A stretch of 64,000 nucleotides of DNA, taken from Flavobacteriaceae bacterium (GTDB lineage Bacteria > Bacteroidota > Bacteroidia > Flavobacteriales > Flavobacteriaceae). Both the position numbers and the translations under genes were made by a program. The notes under the pieces are model-generated. The model saw only the letters and a program-made list of their open reading frames with translations, was not told where the DNA came from and searched no databases. Each line of letters opens with the position of its first letter. Positions within the stretch are counted from its first letter, which is position 1. Below are positions 6,728-15,780 of the stretch, piece after piece. The stretch lies in contig PALG01000033.1 in assembly GCA_002707025.1 (NCBI GenBank), forward strand, positions 62,001 to 126,000. Direction: 5' to 3'.

Positions 6728-8401
6728 ATGAGCGAAGAACGAAGCCTCAATTTTATTGAGCACATTATAGAAGATGATTTAAAAGCCAATTATTCCAAAG
6801 AGGATTTACGCTTTCGGTTTCCTCCAGAACCTAATGGCTATCTGCACATTGGTCACGCCTCGGCGATTTGTTTAAACTTCGGTTTGGGCTTACGCTACAA
6901 CGCGCCTGTCAACTTAAGGTTTGACGATACCAACCCCGCCAAGGAAGAACAGGAATTTGTGGATGCCATTAAAAGGGACATCTCTTGGTTGGGCTTTAAA
7001 TGGGCAAACGAGTGTTATGCTTCCGATTATTTCCAACAATTGTACGACTGGGCGGTTCAGCTAATTAAAGACGGAAAGGCCTATGTCGATTCGCAAACTT
7101 CAGAAGCCATTGCCGAACAGAAAGGAACACCCAATACTCCAGGTACGGAAAGCCCTTTCAGAAATCGTCCCGTGGAAGAAAATCTCGAACTGTTTGAAAA
7201 GATGAAAAATGGGGATGTTACGGAAGGCATGCACGTGCTTCGCGCCAAGATAGACATGGCATCACCCAATATGCTCATGCGGGATCCCGTGATGTATAGG
7301 GTACTTCATAAAAGTCATCACCGCACCAACAATGATTGGCACATTTATCCCATGTACGATTGGGCACATGGCGAGAGTGATTACATAGAACAAGTTTCCC
7401 ATTCGTTCTGTACGCTCGAATTCCTGCCCCATAGAGAGCTTTACGACTGGTTTTTGGACCAAGTGTACGATAGTTCCAAATTACGCCCTAAACAGCGCGA
7501 ATTTGCCCGTAGGAATTTAAGTCATACTGTGGTGAGTAAGCGAAAACTAATGAAATTGGTACAAGAAGGGGTGGTTACCGGATGGGACGATCCACGAATG
7601 CCTACCATTTCTGGTTTGCGAAGAAGGGGCTATACGCCAGATTCCATCCGTAATTTTGCCGATAGTATTGGAGTGGGAAAAAGAGAGAATTTGATTGATG
7701 TATCCCATTTGGAATTTTGTGTACGGGAAGATCTTAATCAGAAAGCACCAAGGGTTATGGCAGTTCTCAACCCTATTAAATTAGTGATTACCAATTATCC
7801 TGAAGGGACCACCGAATGGTTGGAAGCCGAAAATAATCCTGAAGATGAAAGTGCCGGAAGCCGGGAAGTCCCTTTTTCAAGAGAATTGTTCATAGAACAG
7901 GAAGATTTTAAGGAAGAGGCAAATAGAAAGTTCTTCCGATTGACCCTCGGAAAGGAAGTACGTTTAAAAAATGCATATATCATAAAGGGGGAAAGCGTGG
8001 TAAAAGATGCTGATGGGAATATCACCGAAATCCATTGTACCTACGACCCTGAAAGTAAAAGTGGAAGCGGAACGGAAGCTTCACAGCGTAAAGTAAAAGG
8101 AACGCTGCACTGGGTAACCGTTAAGGAATCGGTTCCTGTGGAAGTACGCATGTACGACCGCTTGTTTACGGAAGCTTCACCAGACACTCATAAAGACAAG
8201 GATTTCATGGAATTTATTAATCCCGAATCCTTGGAAGTCATTACCGGTTATGCAGAACCCAGTTTGGCCAAAGCCAAGGAAGGGGATTTCTTTCAGTTTC
8301 AACGATTGGGCTATTTTATCGTAGACCGTGATTCCTCCGAAGGAAAAGTTGTTTTTAACCGAACGGTTCCGCTAAGGGATTCCTGGGCAAAACTTTCCTA
8401 A
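6728..8401 (+). CDS. glnS: Glutaminyl-tRNA synthetase
   Basis: Charges tRNA-Gln with glutamine using ATP. The 557-residue product carries the class I signature FPPEPNGYLHIGHASAICLNFG (HIGH near residues 40-43), the GlnRS-type DDTNPAKEEQEFVDAI segment, and the second signature VVSKRKLMKLV near residue 267. A C-terminal anticodon-binding beta-barrel half follows. Length matches bacterial GlnRS. The presence of glnS beside a single gltX in the same window implies direct Gln-tRNA charging. A 12-bp bidirectional terminator follows the stop. Confidence 0.97.
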   Translation: MSEERSLNFIEHIIEDDLKANYSKEDLRFRFPPEPNGYLHIGHASAICLNFGLGLRYNAPVNLRFDDTNPAKEEQEFVDAIKRDISWLGFKWANECYASDYFQQLYDWAVQLIKDGKAYVDSQTSEAIAEQKGTPNTPGTESPFRNRPVEENLELFEKMKNGDVTEGMHVLRAKIDMASPNMLMRDPVMYRVLHKSHHRTNNDWHIYPMYDWAHGESDYIEQVSHSFCTLEFLPHRELYDWFLDQVYDSSKLRPKQREFARRNLSHTVVSKRKLMKLVQEGVVTGWDDPRMPTISGLRRRGYTPDSIRNFADSIGVGKRENLIDVSHLEFCVREDLNQKAPRVMAVLNPIKLVITNYPEGTTEWLEAENNPEDESAGSREVPFSRELFIEQEDFKEEANRKFFRLTLGKEVRLKNAYIIKGESVVKDADGNITEIHCTYDPESKSGSGTEASQRKVKGTLHWVTVKESVPVEVRMYDRLFTEASPDTHKDKDFMEFINPESLEVITGYAEPSLAKAKEGDFFQFQRLGYFIVDRDSSEGKVVFNRTVPLRDSWAKLS

Positions 8402-8411
8402 TACATCATAA

Positions 8412-8437
8412 AAAAACCTCCCCATGGGGAGGTTTTT
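8412..8437. terminator. Bidirectional terminator between glnS and the SPFH gene
   Basis: Perfect 12-bp stem AAAAACCTCCCC (8412-8423) / GGGGAGGTTTTT (8426-8437) with a two-base loop as written; in RNA the innermost pairs would open. It has an A-run on one side and a T-run on the other and sits between two converging genes. Confidence 0.88.
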
Positions 8438-8441
8438 ACTT

Positions 8442-9431
8442 TTAAAAGTTCACATCGTTATCCTCACTTGGCGGTGGTGGAGGGGTGCGCTTCTTTTTAG
8501 GAGGCGTTAGTCCAGCCGCTTTGTTCTGTTTCTTCATTTCTTCCCCTATTTGGTTACTCGCAACAAAAGAAGCAATCATGTTATTAAGCATATCGCTCCC
8601 CGCTTGTGGCGAATTTGGCAACAGGATGAGGTTGGTATTGGTTTCTTCCCCAATAGACTGAAGGGTGTCGTAGTGTTGCGTTACCACAATTAGTGCTGAA
8701 GCTTCTTGCGAATTGATCCCTACGTTGTTCAAAACTTCAACCGACTCTTCCAAACCACGGGCAATTTCCCTTCTTTGATCGGCAATACCTTGACCCTGTA
8801 AACGCTTGCTTTCGGCTTCTGCACGGGCTTTTGCCACAATTTTAATACGCTCTGCTTCCGCTTCATATTCGGCCGCTACTTTTTCCCTTTCAGCAGCATT
8901 GATACGGTTCATCGCGGCTTTTACCTGTACATCGGGATCGATATCGGTGACGAGGGTTTTAATAATGTCATACCCATAATCGATCATGGCATCATTCAAT
9001 TCCGATTTAACCGCGATGGCGATATCATCTTTTCTTTCAAAAACGTCATCCAGCTTCATTTTAGGGACTTCAGCACGAACTACATCAAATACATAAGAGG
9101 TAATTTGATCATGCGGACTCTCCAATTTATAGAAAGCATCGTACACTTTGTCTTTGATGACTTGAAATTGTACTGAAATCTTTAAACGTACAAATACATC
9201 ATCTTTGGTTTTCGTTTCTACAATCACATCCAATTGTTGGATTTTCAGATTGATGCGACCGGCTATTCGATCTATCACGGGAATCTTAAATTGTAATCCA
9301 GAATTTCGGATACTATGAAACTTTCCTAAACGTTCTACTACTGCTGCGGTTTGTTGTTTTACAATGAAAATAAACATCAGTAAAATGAAAAAGGCAAAAA
9401 TTAAAATTGGCACTAACAAGATATAACCCAT
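8442..9431 (-). CDS. SPFH/Band 7 (stomatin-prohibitin-like) membrane protein
   Basis: A 329-residue membrane-scaffold protein. Residues 3-24 form one membrane helix. The SPFH domain follows (about 25-200), with VVERLGKFHSIRNSGLQFKIP and the KTKDDVFVRLKISVQFQV segment. A long Ala/Glu/Arg helix (about 190-235, NAAEREKVAAEYEAEAERIK) supports oligomer formation. The tail is proline-rich (KKKRTPPPPPSEDN). It resembles the stomatin/HIR branch rather than HflC or FloA. Such proteins organise membrane microdomains; the partner is not shown by the neighbourhood. Convergent with glnS across a terminator. Confidence 0.87.
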   Translation of the reverse strand: MGYILLVPILIFAFFILLMFIFIVKQQTAAVVERLGKFHSIRNSGLQFKIPVIDRIAGRINLKIQQLDVIVETKTKDDVFVRLKISVQFQVIKDKVYDAFYKLESPHDQITSYVFDVVRAEVPKMKLDDVFERKDDIAIAVKSELNDAMIDYGYDIIKTLVTDIDPDVQVKAAMNRINAAEREKVAAEYEAEAERIKIVAKARAEAESKRLQGQGIADQRREIARGLEESVEVLNNVGINSQEASALIVVTQHYDTLQSIGEETNTNLILLPNSPQAGSDMLNNMIASFVASNQIGEEMKKQNKAAGLTPPKKKRTPPPPPSEDNDVNF

Positions 9432-9508
9432 AGTTTTTGTTTTTAGAAATTAACTTTTTGAAGATACGAAAATAAGGCTACTTTTATGCCTTAAATTTTA
9501 CGCACTTT

Positions 9509-10195
9509 ATGAGTCTTAAATCCTTCCTTTTTGTTACAGTTTTATTGATAGCAACCCAAAGCTCTTTCTCCCAAAGAAATTATCAAGAATACAATTTATT
9601 AGGCCTCTATGGAGGGTTGACGTTATTCGATATCGACACCGATAACTTTAATACACAACAAGGTTCGGGGTTAACAGTGGGTTTTGTAACCCGTGGGGAT
9701 GTGTACAACAATTGGGATTTGGAATACGGCGTGAGTTTCCAACAAAATGAAGTTGGCATTTTTGGAAGGGATTTGACCAATCCTACCAACAATTTTGATG
9801 AACAATACATCAATTACACGTTACAAAGTGCTCAAATAAAACTGTTGGCAGGGTATAATATCATTCGGCACCATTTAACTGTAGATTTTGGTCCAATCTT
9901 GAACGTCAATGGCAAAATGAACTTGGATAGCGAACGCTTCGAGAATTTCATCTTAGATGGCTACAGTACCTTGAAAGCTTCCGACATTGAAAATATTTCG
10001 AGGGTACACTTTCATTTGGCGGGTGGAGTAACTGCCGGACTGGAAAACGTCCGGTTAAACGCTCAATACCAATATGGAGTGACCAATTTGTTCAACCGAT
10101 TTAATGATACGGAAGCGCTAACATCCCAAAATCCAGAGGGAGAATTTAAAGGAACTACCAGTACCATCGTGCTAGGTGCGTATACTTTCTTTTAA
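9509..10195 (+). CDS. Outer-membrane beta-barrel protein (PorT-like fold)
   Basis: A 228-residue exported protein with a signal peptide (MSLKSFLFVTVLLIATQSSFSQ, cut after about residue 22). The rest alternates polar and aromatic residues in strand-length stretches (LGLYGGLTLFDI, WDLEYGVSFQQN, AQIKLLAGYNII, VRLNAQYQYGV) and ends in TIVLGAYTFF, a C-terminal aromatic strand usual for outer-membrane barrels. Size suggests about eight strands. No specific function can be given; it is likely of the Bacteroidota outer-membrane-beta-barrel family. Its stop overlaps the stop of the convergent gltX by four bases. Confidence 0.75.
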   Translation: MSLKSFLFVTVLLIATQSSFSQRNYQEYNLLGLYGGLTLFDIDTDNFNTQQGSGLTVGFVTRGDVYNNWDLEYGVSFQQNEVGIFGRDLTNPTNNFDEQYINYTLQSAQIKLLAGYNIIRHHLTVDFGPILNVNGKMNLDSERFENFILDGYSTLKASDIENISRVHFHLAGGVTAGLENVRLNAQYQYGVTNLFNRFNDTEALTSQNPEGEFKGTTSTIVLGAYTFF

Positions 10196-11700
10196 GACAA
10201 ATGCTGAATGGTCCGTTCAATTCTTTGAAGGGATTCTTTTTTTCCAAGTAATGCCATAATATCAAATACATCGGGTCCTTTCATTTCGCCTACTAAAGCC
10301 AGCCGTAAGGGCATCATGACCTTTCCGAAGCCCATTTCCTGTTGCGTAATCCACCCTTTAATGGTTTCTGAAAGTGCTTCTGAAGTAAAAGTATCGGTCC
10401 TTTCCGTTAAGTTCTTTACTTGTTGAAGAATTTCTTTTGTATCGGATTTAAATGCTTTTTGTGCCGCTTTTTCATCATAAGATTGGGGCGCTTCGTAAAA
10501 GAAACTTCCTTGCTCCCAAAGGTCTTCCACAAACGTAGCACGCTCTTTCAGGAGGGATACAATTTTTTGGGTGTCTAAGGTACCTGAAACCCCTTTTTGC
10601 TGAAGCAGCGCCTGAAAACGACCCGTTAATAAGCGTTCGTCCATTTCCTGAAGGTAGTGATGCTGAAACCATTTGGTTTTTTTAGGATCAAACTTTGCCC
10701 CCGCTTTATGAACCCTTTCCAAAGAAAATACTTCCGTAAGGGCTTCCAAGGAAAAGAATTCTTCTTCGGTTCCAGGATTCCAACCCAAAAAGGCTAACAT
10801 ATTAACAACCGCTTCGGGCAAATACCCTTCTTCACGGTACCCAGCATAGGTTTCGTTTTCTCCATTCCATTGAAGCGGAAATACCGGAAATCCTCCCATC
10901 TCCCCATCGCGCTTACTTAGTTTTCCTTTTCCGGAAGGTTTTAATATAAGCGGTAAGTGTGCAAATGCTGGAGCTTGCCAACCAAACGCATCATAGAGTT
11001 GTTGGTGCAGCGCCAGGGAAGGTAACCACTCTTCCCCTCTAATCACATGGGTGATTTCCATAAGATGGTCGTCTACGATATTTGCCAAATGGTAGGTGGG
11101 CATTCCATCGCTTTTGAACAAAACCTTATCATCCAATGTATTGGTATCTATTTCAATGTCTCCGCGTATGATATCTTTTAGTAAAAGGGTTTCGCCTTCG
11201 GGGGATTTAAATCGGATAACATACTCCTCGCCATTGCTTAGCTTTTCTTCTACTGCTTCAGGACTAAGGGAAAGGGAATTTTCAAGCTTGAGTCGGTTAT
11301 GCCAATTGTAAATAAAGGTTTTTCCTTGAGCTTCATGATTCTTTCGGTGCTCGTTTAAGTCTTCCGAAGTGTCGAAAGCATAATAGGCCTTTCCTTCTGT
11401 CACCAACCGATCTGCGTATTGCCGATACAAATGCTTCCGTTCGCTTTGTTTGTAGGGCCCTACCGAGCCTTCTTTGCCAGGTCCTTCATCAAAAGGAATG
11501 CTAAGCCAATGGAGCGCTTCCACAATATAGCCCTCTGCGCCTTCCACATAGCGGGTTTGGTCGGTATCCTCGATACGTAACAGGAAATCCCCACCGTGTG
11601 CTTTGGCGAATAAATAATTATACAAAGCAGTGCGAACCCCTCCAATATGAAGTGGTCCTGTGGGACTGGGTGCAAAACGAACTCTTACTTTTTGTGACAT
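10192..11700 (-). CDS. gltX: Glutamyl-tRNA synthetase
   Basis: Charges tRNA-Glu with glutamate. The 502-residue product has class I motifs: RFAPSPTGPLHIGGVRTALY (HIGG near 18-21) and GKGKLSKRDGEMGG (KLSKR near 262, the usual KMSKS variant). The catalytic domain is followed by an alpha-helical anticodon-binding half. The length is typical of discriminating bacterial GluRS. It is transcribed alone, with an exact TAnnTTTG element 16 bases before the ATG. Confidence 0.97.
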   Translation of the reverse strand: MSQKVRVRFAPSPTGPLHIGGVRTALYNYLFAKAHGGDFLLRIEDTDQTRYVEGAEGYIVEALHWLSIPFDEGPGKEGSVGPYKQSERKHLYRQYADRLVTEGKAYYAFDTSEDLNEHRKNHEAQGKTFIYNWHNRLKLENSLSLSPEAVEEKLSNGEEYVIRFKSPEGETLLLKDIIRGDIEIDTNTLDDKVLFKSDGMPTYHLANIVDDHLMEITHVIRGEEWLPSLALHQQLYDAFGWQAPAFAHLPLILKPSGKGKLSKRDGEMGGFPVFPLQWNGENETYAGYREEGYLPEAVVNMLAFLGWNPGTEEEFFSLEALTEVFSLERVHKAGAKFDPKKTKWFQHHYLQEMDERLLTGRFQALLQQKGVSGTLDTQKIVSLLKERATFVEDLWEQGSFFYEAPQSYDEKAAQKAFKSDTKEILQQVKNLTERTDTFTSEALSETIKGWITQQEMGFGKVMMPLRLALVGEMKGPDVFDIMALLGKKESLQRIERTIQHLS

Positions 11701-11716
11701 AGCAACGATTTGTTTG

Positions 11717-11724
11717 CAAAGGTA
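11717..11724 (-). promoter_or_regulatory. Predicted -7 element of gltX
   Basis: Reverse strand TACCTTTG, an exact TAnnTTTG match, 16 bases before the gltX ATG. A CTTTTC about 20 bases further upstream is a weak -33 candidate. Confidence 0.5.
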
Positions 11725-11845
11725 AAAATTGTTTGATTTTGAAAAGAATATGAATGGTGAAAAAGCGTTTTAACAAGAATTCTTTTTTGAACCAGCGCTT
11801 CAGGCATAATTTTTGTCTTATTTTAGAGCCTAAAACGACACCTAT

Positions 11846-14800
11846 TTGAGCACTTTTAGCATCATACAGACCAAGTTAGAACAGTTTATTCGCAAATATT
11901 ACACGAATGAACTCATAAAGGGGGCCCTCCTCTTTTTTGCCATTGGGTTACTATACTTCATTGTAACTCTCCTGGTTGAATACTTTTTTTGGTTGCAACC
12001 CCTAGCAAGGACGATACTTTTTTGGGCGTTTGTCATCGTAGAGTTAGCACTTTTTATTCGTTTTATTGCTTTTCCATTGGCTAAGCTTTTTAAATTACAA
12101 CAGGGTATTGGTTACGAAGATGCTTCAAAGATTATTGGCAGCCACTTTCCGCAAGTAAATGACAAGCTATTAAATGTGATACAGCTAAATCAGAATCAGC
12201 GTCAATCTGAGCTTTTAGCGGCAAGTATAGATCAAAAGGCACAAGAGCTACAACCCATCCCTTTTTTGAGTGCCGTACAATTCAAGAAAAATTTGAAATA
12301 CGTAAAATATGCCCTTATTCCTATTGCCATCATAGTTTTGGTAAACGTATTTTGGGACAAAGAGCTATTTTCCTCCAGCTATGAAAGGGTTGTAAATTAT
12401 GATACTGCCTACGAACCCCCAGCACCTTTCAATTTTGTTTTGCTGAACGATGATCTTACGGCTATAGAAAATAAAAGCTTTACGGTTAAAGTACGTACAG
12501 ACGGAGCGGTTGTTCCTGAAAACGCCTCGGTAAGTTTTAACAATGAAACCTACTATTTAAATCAGATTGCCCCTGGGCTCTTTGAGTATACTTTTGATCG
12601 ACCTTCGGAAAGTTTCGATTTTCAATTTTCGGCCAATAAGGTGACTTCCCAACCCTATCGTGTTGATGTTGTAAAAACCCCGTCACTATTAGGCTTTGAA
12701 ATGTTTTTAAACTACCCTTCCTATACAGGAAAGAAAGACGAAACCCTTAAAAGTACGGGAAATGCAACCCTTCCGGAAGGGACTCAAGTTACTTGGAAGG
12801 TCACTACTAAAAACACGGAGACAGTTCAATTGAAAACGGTAGATACCAGCTATGTATTTGGAAAGGAAGTTTCGCATTTTCAATTTCAGAAAGGGATTTA
12901 TCAAAGAACCGACTATAGCATTACTACCTCAAACAAAGACCTAAAGGATTACGAAAATCTTGCCTTTACTTTAGGTGTTGTTAAAGATGCTTATCCTACC
13001 ATTTCAGTAAAATCCAAACAAGACACCACCGAATTGCAAACCTATTATTTTTTGGGGGAAGTTTCAGACGATTACGGATTGTCCAAATTACAATTAGTGT
13101 ATTATCCTGTGGGAGAGGAGGCTTTAAAACAAACGCAAAGCCTTCCTGTTAACAGCTCCAATTTTGATCAGTTTGTGTATACATTCCCAGGAAACCTACC
13201 CTTGGAAGATGGAGTGGCTTACGAATACTATTTTGAAGTTTTTGACAACGATGCCATTCATCGGTTTAAATCCTCTAAGTCTGCATTGTATACTTTCAGA
13301 AAGCTTACTCAGGATGAGCGGGAAAATGAGCAGTTAAATAAACAAGAGGAAAACATCAAGGATCTTTCTAAAACATTGGAAAATATGAAAGACCAAGAGA
13401 AACTCTTGGACGAAATCAACAAAACCCAAAAGGAGAAAGAACAACTTAATTGGAGTGATAAAAAGAAACTCGACCAATTCTTAAAACGTCAAAAGCAACA
13501 GGAAGAAATGATGAAAAATTTTTCCAAGGAAATGAAAGAGGATTTGGAAAAGTTTCAACCCGAAAATGAAGAGGAAGACCCTTTTAAGGAACAGTTGGAA
13601 GAACGTTTGGAAGAAAATGAAAAACGCTTGGAGGAAAATGAAAAACTTTTAGAGGAACTAGAAAGACTTCAGGAGAAAATTAACAAAGAAGACCTTTCCG
13701 AAAAACTCGAGCAATTAGCTAAGCAAAATAAAAACCAGGAGAAGAATCTGGAACAACTAGTGGAATTGACCAAACGCTATTATGTTACAAAGAAAGCCGA
13801 AAAGCTCGCCGAGGAATTATTCAAACTAGGAGAAGAACAAGAGCAATTGTCGAAAGCTTCCAAAGAAGAAAATACCAAAGAAAAGCAAGAGACGCTCAAC
13901 CAAAAGTTTGAGGAGTATCAAAAGCAAATGGAGGAGCTTCAAAAGGAAAATCAGGAATTAAAGGAACCCATGGATTTACCGCAAGATAAATCGGGTGAAA
14001 AAGAAGTTCAGGAAGAACAACAAAAAGCCACCGATAAACTCCAAAATCAAAACTCCCAAGGTGCTCAGGAAAATCAGAAAAAAGCCGGAGAAAAGATGAA
14101 GCAGATGAGCCAACAGATGCAATCCCAAATGATGGCAGGGCAGATGGAAACCATCAACGAGGATATCGAAATGCTACGTCAAGTATTGGATAATTTGGTA
14201 GTTTTTTCTTTTGAACAAGAAGATTTAATGGAAGATTTTAAGCAGATTGACTATGGTAGTGCGGCTTTCGGAAAGAAACTGAACTCTCAAAATGATCTCA
14301 AGCAAAATTTTCAGCATATTGATGATAGCCTTTTTGCTTTATCACTGCGTCAACCTATGATAAGCGACAAGATTAACGAGGCGCTTACCAATGTTTCTTT
14401 TAATATCGATAAGTCCCTTGAAACTCTTGCAGAAAATAATTTCCGTAACGGATTGGCGAGTCAGCAGTATACCGTAACGGGTGCAAACGAGCTAGCCATT
14501 TTACTAAGTGATTTGCTGGGAAATATGCAATCCATGGCCATGAGTATGCCAGGACAGGGGCAGGGCCAAGGACAAGGCCAAGGACAGGGCCAGGGTCAAG
14601 GGAAAGGGTTCCAACTTCCTGATATTATTCAAAAGCAGGAAAGCCTTTCTAAAGAAATGCAAGAGGGGATGCAGCCTGGGGAAGGAAAAGGCAATCAAGG
14701 TCAACAAAGCGGTGAAGGCCAAGGCCAAGGAGAGGGTTCTTCATCAGGCGAAGGAAGTTCTGGTGGCGAAGGTCAAAATGGTCAATCGGGGAAAGGTTCT

Positions 14801-15265
14801 AACGGAGAAGGTACAGGAAACGAAGGAGAAAATGGGCAGGGTACTTCGGAAGATTTAAACGGTAAGCTTTATGAAATTTACAAACAACAGCAAGAATTAA
14901 GGAATCAATTGCAAGATCGTTTGAGTAAAGAAGGTTTGGATGGAAAAGGAGGGCAAATCATTAAAGAGATGGAGGGTATTGAGCAACAGTTACTAGACAA
15001 GGGCTTCAATCAGCGCACTTTGGAAAGAATGCTCAATTTACAATATGAACTTTTAAAATTAGACGAAGCCGATTTTGAGCAGGGTAAGGAGAGCCGAAGG
15101 GAATCGCGCACCAATAGAAACGATTATACGAATGATTTGCGCTTGCAACCCGAAGATATCAAAAAGTATTTCAATCAAGAAGAAATTTTAAACAGGGACG
15201 CCTTACCTTTGCATTCCCAATATAAAAGAGCGGTTCAAAAATACTTTAATACTCAGGATGATTGA
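11846..15265 (+). CDS. DUF4175-family membrane protein with coiled coil and Gly-Gln repeats
   Basis: A 1139-residue protein typical of Bacteroidota, function unproven. It starts at TTG: the N-terminus STFSIIQTKLEQFIRKYY looks native and an in-frame stop lies just upstream without any ATG. Membrane helices lie at about 25-45, 55-75 and 150-172. A beta-rich region follows to about 490, then a very long Glu/Lys/Gln coiled coil (about 490-760). After that comes a low-complexity part with eight consecutive Gly-Gln pairs (903-918) and Gly/Ser/Glu-rich stretches, and a short charged C-terminal domain. The product is probably an inner-membrane protein with a large extracytoplasmic coiled coil. ybeY overlaps its 3' end by eight bases. 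Confidence 0.82.
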   Translation: MSTFSIIQTKLEQFIRKYYTNELIKGALLFFAIGLLYFIVTLLVEYFFWLQPLARTILFWAFVIVELALFIRFIAFPLAKLFKLQQGIGYEDASKIIGSHFPQVNDKLLNVIQLNQNQRQSELLAASIDQKAQELQPIPFLSAVQFKKNLKYVKYALIPIAIIVLVNVFWDKELFSSSYERVVNYDTAYEPPAPFNFVLLNDDLTAIENKSFTVKVRTDGAVVPENASVSFNNETYYLNQIAPGLFEYTFDRPSESFDFQFSANKVTSQPYRVDVVKTPSLLGFEMFLNYPSYTGKKDETLKSTGNATLPEGTQVTWKVTTKNTETVQLKTVDTSYVFGKEVSHFQFQKGIYQRTDYSITTSNKDLKDYENLAFTLGVVKDAYPTISVKSKQDTTELQTYYFLGEVSDDYGLSKLQLVYYPVGEEALKQTQSLPVNSSNFDQFVYTFPGNLPLEDGVAYEYYFEVFDNDAIHRFKSSKSALYTFRKLTQDERENEQLNKQEENIKDLSKTLENMKDQEKLLDEINKTQKEKEQLNWSDKKKLDQFLKRQKQQEEMMKNFSKEMKEDLEKFQPENEEEDPFKEQLEERLEENEKRLEENEKLLEELERLQEKINKEDLSEKLEQLAKQNKNQEKNLEQLVELTKRYYVTKKAEKLAEELFKLGEEQEQLSKASKEENTKEKQETLNQKFEEYQKQMEELQKENQELKEPMDLPQDKSGEKEVQEEQQKATDKLQNQNSQGAQENQKKAGEKMKQMSQQMQSQMMAGQMETINEDIEMLRQVLDNLVVFSFEQEDLMEDFKQIDYGSAAFGKKLNSQNDLKQNFQHIDDSLFALSLRQPMISDKINEALTNVSFNIDKSLETLAENNFRNGLASQQYTVTGANELAILLSDLLGNMQSMAMSMPGQGQGQGQGQGQGQGQGKGFQLPDIIQKQESLSKEMQEGMQPGEGKGNQGQQSGEGQGQGEGSSSGEGSSGGEGQNGQSGKGSNGEGTGNEGENGQGTSEDLNGKLYEIYKQQQELRNQLQDRLSKEGLDGKGGQIIKEMEGIEQQLLDKGFNQRTLERMLNLQYELLKLDEADFEQGKESRRESRTNRNDYTNDLRLQPEDIKKYFNQEEILNRDALPLHSQYKRAVQKYFNTQDD
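14552..14599 (+). repeat. Eight tandem Gly-Gln codon pairs
   Basis: Eight six-base units each encode Gly-Gln inside the DUF4175 gene. The Gly and Gln codons are mixed (GGA, GGG, GGC, GGT; CAG, CAA), so the units differ in DNA although the protein repeat is perfect. That suggests selection on the protein repeat rather than a fresh slippage tract. Confidence 0.9.
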
Positions 15266-15680
15266 ATTTTTTTCTGAAAACGATTTTCAATTAACACACC
15301 AAAAGGAACTGACTACCTGGATAGGGGATACGCTTCAATGTGAAGGAATGGAGCTAGGGGAGCTTACTTTTGTTTTTTCTGATGATGCTTATTTACATTC
15401 TATCAATGTGGAGTTCCTAGCCCATGATACCTATACAGATATTATCACTTTCGATTACAATCTAGGGAAGCAGGTACATGGTGAAATCTATATTTCTACA
15501 GAGAGAGTTGCTGAAAACGCCAAACAATTTCAAGTAAGTTTTAAAGAGGAGTTATTTCGTGTACTCATTCACGGAGTGCTTCATTTGTGTGGGTATAAGG
15601 ATAAATCACTTGAAGAGACACAGCTTATGAGGGAAAAAGAAAACTTTTACCTAAAGAAAATAGCTTATCTATCTGCTTGA
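15258..15680 (+). CDS. ybeY: Endoribonuclease YbeY, rRNA maturation
   Basis: Processes the 3' end of 16S rRNA and helps ribosome quality control. The 140-residue product has the UPF0054 pattern: LTFVFSDDAYLHSINVEFLAHDTYTDIITFDY and the metal site IHGVLHLCGYKDKS. The canonical site is H-x3-H-x5-H; here the first two His are present, but the third position is Asp, a variant I recall as usual in Bacteroidota. The ATG overlaps the end of the DUF4175 gene by eight bases, which implies coupled translation. Confidence 0.92.
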   Translation: MIEFFSENDFQLTHQKELTTWIGDTLQCEGMELGELTFVFSDDAYLHSINVEFLAHDTYTDIITFDYNLGKQVHGEIYISTERVAENAKQFQVSFKEELFRVLIHGVLHLCGYKDKSLEETQLMREKENFYLKKIAYLSA

Positions 15681-15706
15681 TATTCAGAAAATTATAATTT
15701 TAACTT

Positions 15707-15736
15707 TTTGATTTTCAAGTAATTAACTTATATTTG
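15707..15736 (+). promoter_or_regulatory. Predicted mnmG promoter (-33 TTTG, -7 TATATTTG)
   Basis: TTTG (15707-15710), an 18-base spacer, then TATATTTG (15729-15736): both Bacteroidota elements at nearly ideal spacing. Transcription would begin near 15743, placing the parS-like site at 15757 in the untranslated leader. Confidence 0.65.
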
Positions 15737-15756
15737 CCGCCATTTATAATTTAAAA

Positions 15757-15772
15757 TGTTCCACGTGGAACA
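15757..15772. promoter_or_regulatory. parS: parS-like ParB-binding site 1
   Basis: TGTTCCACGTGGAACA is a perfect 16-base palindrome. It fits the chromosomal parS consensus TGTTNCACGTGAAACA known from Bacillus with one change, which here makes the palindrome perfect. It lies nine bases before the mnmG ATG. ParB spreading from here could load condensin and mark the origin region. Only the sequence match is seen; parA and parB are not in the window. Confidence 0.72.
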
Positions 15773-15780
15773 ATTACAAT

